In this document: positions 61,350 through 64,000 of the stretch, piece after piece
Position numbering within the stretch: the first letter of the stretch is position 1
Layout: each line of letters opens with the position of its first letter
Source of the DNA: Chromobotia macracanthus
Taxonomy: Eukaryota; Chordata; Actinopteri; Cypriniformes; Botiidae
Length of the DNA stretch: 64,000 bases
Assembly: GCA_036877525.1 (NCBI GenBank)
Contig: JAZGTH010000007.1
Location: forward strand, 8,679,501 to 8,743,500
Direction: 5' to 3'
Program-made: the position numbers and the translations under genes
The notes under the pieces: generated by a model
Seen by the model: the letters and a program-made list of their open reading frames with translations, nothing else
Databases searched by the model: none
What the model was told of the DNA's origin: nothing

Positions 61350-61396
61350 AGATGGATGTATGTATGGATGGATGAATGGACGGATGGAAGGACAAA
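61350..61396. repeat. Imperfect (ATGG)n repeat
   Basis: Tandem GGATGGAT / GAATGGAC units, possibly the tail of another decayed retroposon. Confidence 0.75.
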
Positions 61397-61435
61397 TATG
61401 ACAAATAATTTTACAGCAATCACAACTATCATTAT

Positions 61436-63018
61436 TCAGACTTTATTAAATAATAATAACAATAGAAAAGAACTTTTTCTGTACAAAGTCTACAAATAAC
61501 AATTTTTGAATGATCTGACCAGTGCCGGGATCTCCATCTCTTTTGGTGTTGGCCTCCTGTCCCAGACAGACGAGGTAATACTATCACAGCTCTGCAGCAA
61601 AGCCAAAACAGGCCAGAGCTCCAAGGCACTTGGAATAGAATCAACAAGAGTCCAATGAAAACAGAGCTGAATACACAATATCTTCCCCAACAACTGAGCA
61701 ATCCATGTCTGTGGCTACTTTCTGCACCTCATAAAAAGACAACCCCCCCCCCCCCTCCCCTTACCAATAAGTCAACAGGACTCCCAGTGTGGCTCTGGGG
61801 AGTGAAAGGCCAGTCTGAGGTACAATAAAGAAATTTACACACATATTCCCCCATGCGCTTACTTGTTCTATCATTTGTTTCACCTACAGGTGAAAATATT
61901 CTGTGAAATTCTCACCCTTCTCCCAGGTTTACACCAAACCTGGTCTTGTTAGCCTTCATTTTAAACAGCCCAAAATAAACCGACAGGTGAAAATAAACAG
62001 ACAGGTGAAATGAAAGAGAAAGCATAAGGCCTGGTTTCTCCCAGGCCCCAGTGGCTTTAAACCCAGGAACTGGTGTTTCAAAATGGCTCTCCTCCAAAAT
62101 AGTTTGCTTAAGGCTTGATTGTTTGTACATGAAAGTGGCTTGGGGATTTTCCAACTCCTACACTAAAGTCGCTCTGCCAGCTTCAAGAAGAGAGTAGAGA
62201 GGGAAGAATTGAAGATGCTCTCTCTCAACACTCTTTAGCTCAGTGGCTCTGATTCCTTTGCAATCCATAGGTTGCAGTAAAATAAGTTAGAAATCGTCAG
62301 CACAGTGCCTTTCACGCTATGCTCATAAATCAAACAGTGAAAAGAAAAAGTAAACGAAAAGAGACACAAAAGACAATTCTACTTCAATCTAACTTACTCT
62401 GTAAAAGGTTTTTGTTATGAATGTAATACACTGTTGCCTTTCCTTGTTGTCAAATGGTCACAACAAAAGCATTCTGCTACAAACAGACTGAACTTAAGTA
62501 TAAAGCATTCACAGAGGCGCCTGACACTTCAAAAACAGTTGTGAAAAATGGCAAAGGACAATTGTCTAAACTAAACCAAACGTCCACAATATTCTAGGCC
62601 ACAGCGTTCACAAAATGGAGGCCGAGACTTCACAAGCGATCTGTCTTCTAGTCCTAGTACCTCTCTCTTCTAACTTAAGCTTTATTAGACTGTATTTTTT
62701 CTTTACAAATCTATAGCAATATACATTTTCTTTTTTCTTTTTTGAAGGGGAAAAGTCTTTAGATTGATATGTGTTGATTTTTCACACTCGCTTTCACGCT
62801 TGCTGTCCACAGGGAATCTGTTCTGAATCTGGAATCAGCACTATCCCCAGTGATCCTTCAACAGTCACGGTCTCATTCAGCCCCGTGTTAGCGCCGTGAA
62901 GTCTATTCACAGTTTTGGATTAAGCCGGCACCCATTAATGAGCAGTTACAAGGGGGCAGCAGAGACACGCACATAGTCACACCAGTCCCTTCAGGGGCCT
63001 CCCTCTTCATCACTCCCT
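61436..63018 (-). other. nrp2: Probable nrp2 3' UTR
   Basis: Sequence following the nrp2 stop codon on the minus strand. AATAAA signals occur at 62681-62686 (ataaagc context) and at 61442-61447 (taataaagtctg), giving possible UTRs of about 0.35 and 1.6 kb. A homopolymer C run (61743-61755) lies inside the longer form. Which signal is used cannot be told from sequence. Confidence 0.5.
61743..61755. repeat. Poly(C) tract
   Basis: Thirteen consecutive C on the plus strand, then TCCCC; it would be a G-run in the nrp2 transcript. Confidence 0.9.
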
Positions 63019-63323
63019 TCAGGCCTCGGAGCAGCAGCGCTGCTGGTTGATTTTGACCTTGTGCTTGATGCCATCATACAGCTCAAAGTTATAGTTCTCC
63101 AGCGTGGTGGTACTGCGGGAGGACAGGCCGTTGTAGGAGCAGGTGCAGTAAAGCAGGAGTCCAGCACACACTGCACCCAGCAGGACACCCAGGGAACTCA
63201 TGACGATGATGGTGACCAGGATGGGATCCAGCGAGTACAGCCAGGCATTGTCCTTCTCTGAGATCCGTGTCACCGGAGGTTCTCGTGAGGGGTTGGGCGT
63301 AGTCCAGTCAGGGAATGGGAAAC
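63019..63323 (-). CDS. nrp2: Neuropilin-2, last coding exon (transmembrane segment and cytoplasmic tail)
   Basis: Neuropilin-2 is a cell-surface co-receptor for class 3 semaphorins and VEGF-C/VEGF-A in axon guidance and lymphatic/vascular development. This final exon starts after an acceptor (cttgttttaag) and encodes FPFPDWTTPNPSREPP, the juxtamembrane ISEKDNAWLYSLDP, one membrane helix (ILVTIIVMSSLGVLLGAVCA and following residues), CTCSYNGLSSR, and a short tail with ENYNFELYDG and the terminal CCSEA. The C-terminal SEA is the known ligand of the GIPC1/synectin PDZ domain. The tail matches the NRP2 'a' form and not NRP1, which ends YSEA without the CC pair. The exon enters in phase 1. Ectodomain exons lie beyond the right edge. 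The alternative 'b' tail exon was not found here. Confidence 0.95.
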
Positions 63324-63529
63324 CTTAAAACAAGATGAGCAAAAATGATATATTTCATACTGCACTGTAACAATCTGTATCAGTACAGAATGTTTGCAAA
63401 AATCAATCTGGCCTAAATAAATGCTCGTTTGCCAAGCATTTGCATTTATGCTTTTTGTTGCCTCAGCCAAAATGTGTTTACTTTTAAAGTTGTATCAGTC
63501 TGCAGTTGAAGGTCAATGAATAGATTTAC
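63324..63529 (-). other. nrp2 penultimate intron (206 bp)
   Basis: Short intron from gtaaat to tttaag. Contains no other feature. Confidence 0.75.
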
Positions 63530-63592
63530 CTTGACCAATTCGTTCTCTGCCATGAAATAGAGGATTGTTTCCAAGGTCTTCTGGTCTTCGCT
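63530..63592 (-). CDS. nrp2: nrp2 penultimate exon, 63-nt symmetric exon
   Basis: Acceptor ttgcaaacag and donor gtaaat on the minus strand. Enters and leaves in phase 1 and encodes RPEDLGNNPLFHGRERIGQ in the stalk between the MAM domain and the membrane. The frame joins exactly to GFPFPDW of the last exon. Being a multiple of three in matching phase, it can be skipped without a frameshift. Mammalian NRP2 is alternatively spliced in this same stalk. Confidence 0.85.
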
Positions 63593-64000
63593 CTGTTTGC
63601 AAAACAAACACAAACAAAATGAAACCCTCAGTTATATCAGATAAGTTGAGGTTACATTAAACAGGCTTTTAATATATTCCAAGAAAAGAACAGCCTTGCA
63701 CATTTTCATCCCAAGAGCTAATAATATCAACAGTACAATGTGTGAATACAAAAATGGGTTGGAGAAATAACAAAAACTGATGATCACACTATAAGACTTG
63801 GGTACAAAATAGCTGTAGATGGAGGTGTGATTGCAAGCAGCATTATTAAATTATTTTACTACCAAAAAGCAAACACCACTTTGATTGCAGTTTATAGAAA
63901 AATATCACTTTATTGTAACATTCCATACAACATTTCCAAGACCATGAAATTCAGGCTAAAATATACCTTCATACCATATGTATTTAAACATTCTGAAATG
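63593..64000 (-). other. nrp2 intron sequence to the window edge
   Basis: AT-rich, no exon signals recognised; presumably intron 5' of the 63-nt exon. Confidence 0.55.

Overview
The window is vertebrate nuclear DNA, almost certainly from a teleost and probably a cyprinid-type fish. Evidence: short exons with GT..AG introns, AT-rich intergenic DNA, very long (CA)n and (CT)n microsatellites, tRNA-derived SINEs ending in a 'gcgtctgccaaatgc' type tail, and palindromic miniature transposons of kinds common in cyprinids. There are no operons, CRISPR arrays or bacterial features.

Layout. (1) 1-3.8 kb, minus strand: the 5' half of a tubulin polyglutamylase gene (ttll4), with a CpG-rich promoter and non-coding first exon at about 3.5-3.8 kb, one large coding exon (1094-2517) and two small ones (692-762, 558-609). 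The catalytic part lies beyond the left edge. (2) 7.0-16.6 kb, plus strand: a complete six-exon gene for a predicted secreted protein of 459 residues. It has the outline of a legumain/caspase-fold (clan CD) peptidase, but both catalytic positions appear substituted. I do not know a gene name for it. (3) about 22-34.8 kb, minus strand: a decayed, intron-containing copy of the mitochondrial/endosomal ABC transporter gene abcb6. At least eight exons are recognisable, carrying stops, frameshifts, a ruined Walker A and a transposon fragment inside one exon. (4) 42.65-43.03 kb: an orphan CpG-island-like segment with no gene that I can attach to it. (5) 52.58-54.68 kb: a 2.1 kb composite (CT)n/(CA)n satellite built from units joined by GTGATG, with higher-order repeats. 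(6) about 61.4-63.6 kb, minus strand: the last two coding exons and probable 3' UTR of neuropilin-2 (nrp2), including the transmembrane segment and the C-terminal SEA PDZ ligand. The rest of nrp2 lies beyond the right edge.

Neighbourhood. TTLL4, ABCB6 and NRP2 all map to the long arm of human chromosome 2 (2q33-q36), so the window fits a conserved chromosomal block. One member (abcb6) has died here, presumably because another copy survives elsewhere after teleost genome duplication (inference). ttll4 and the legumain-like gene are divergently transcribed about 3.2 kb apart. The legumain-like gene and nrp2 converge across roughly 45 kb that holds only the dead abcb6, interspersed repeats and some possible regulatory DNA.

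Limits. Exon boundaries were set by eye from splice signals, phase and family resemblance. Nothing was aligned computationally. Regulatory calls in the gene-poor centre are weak.
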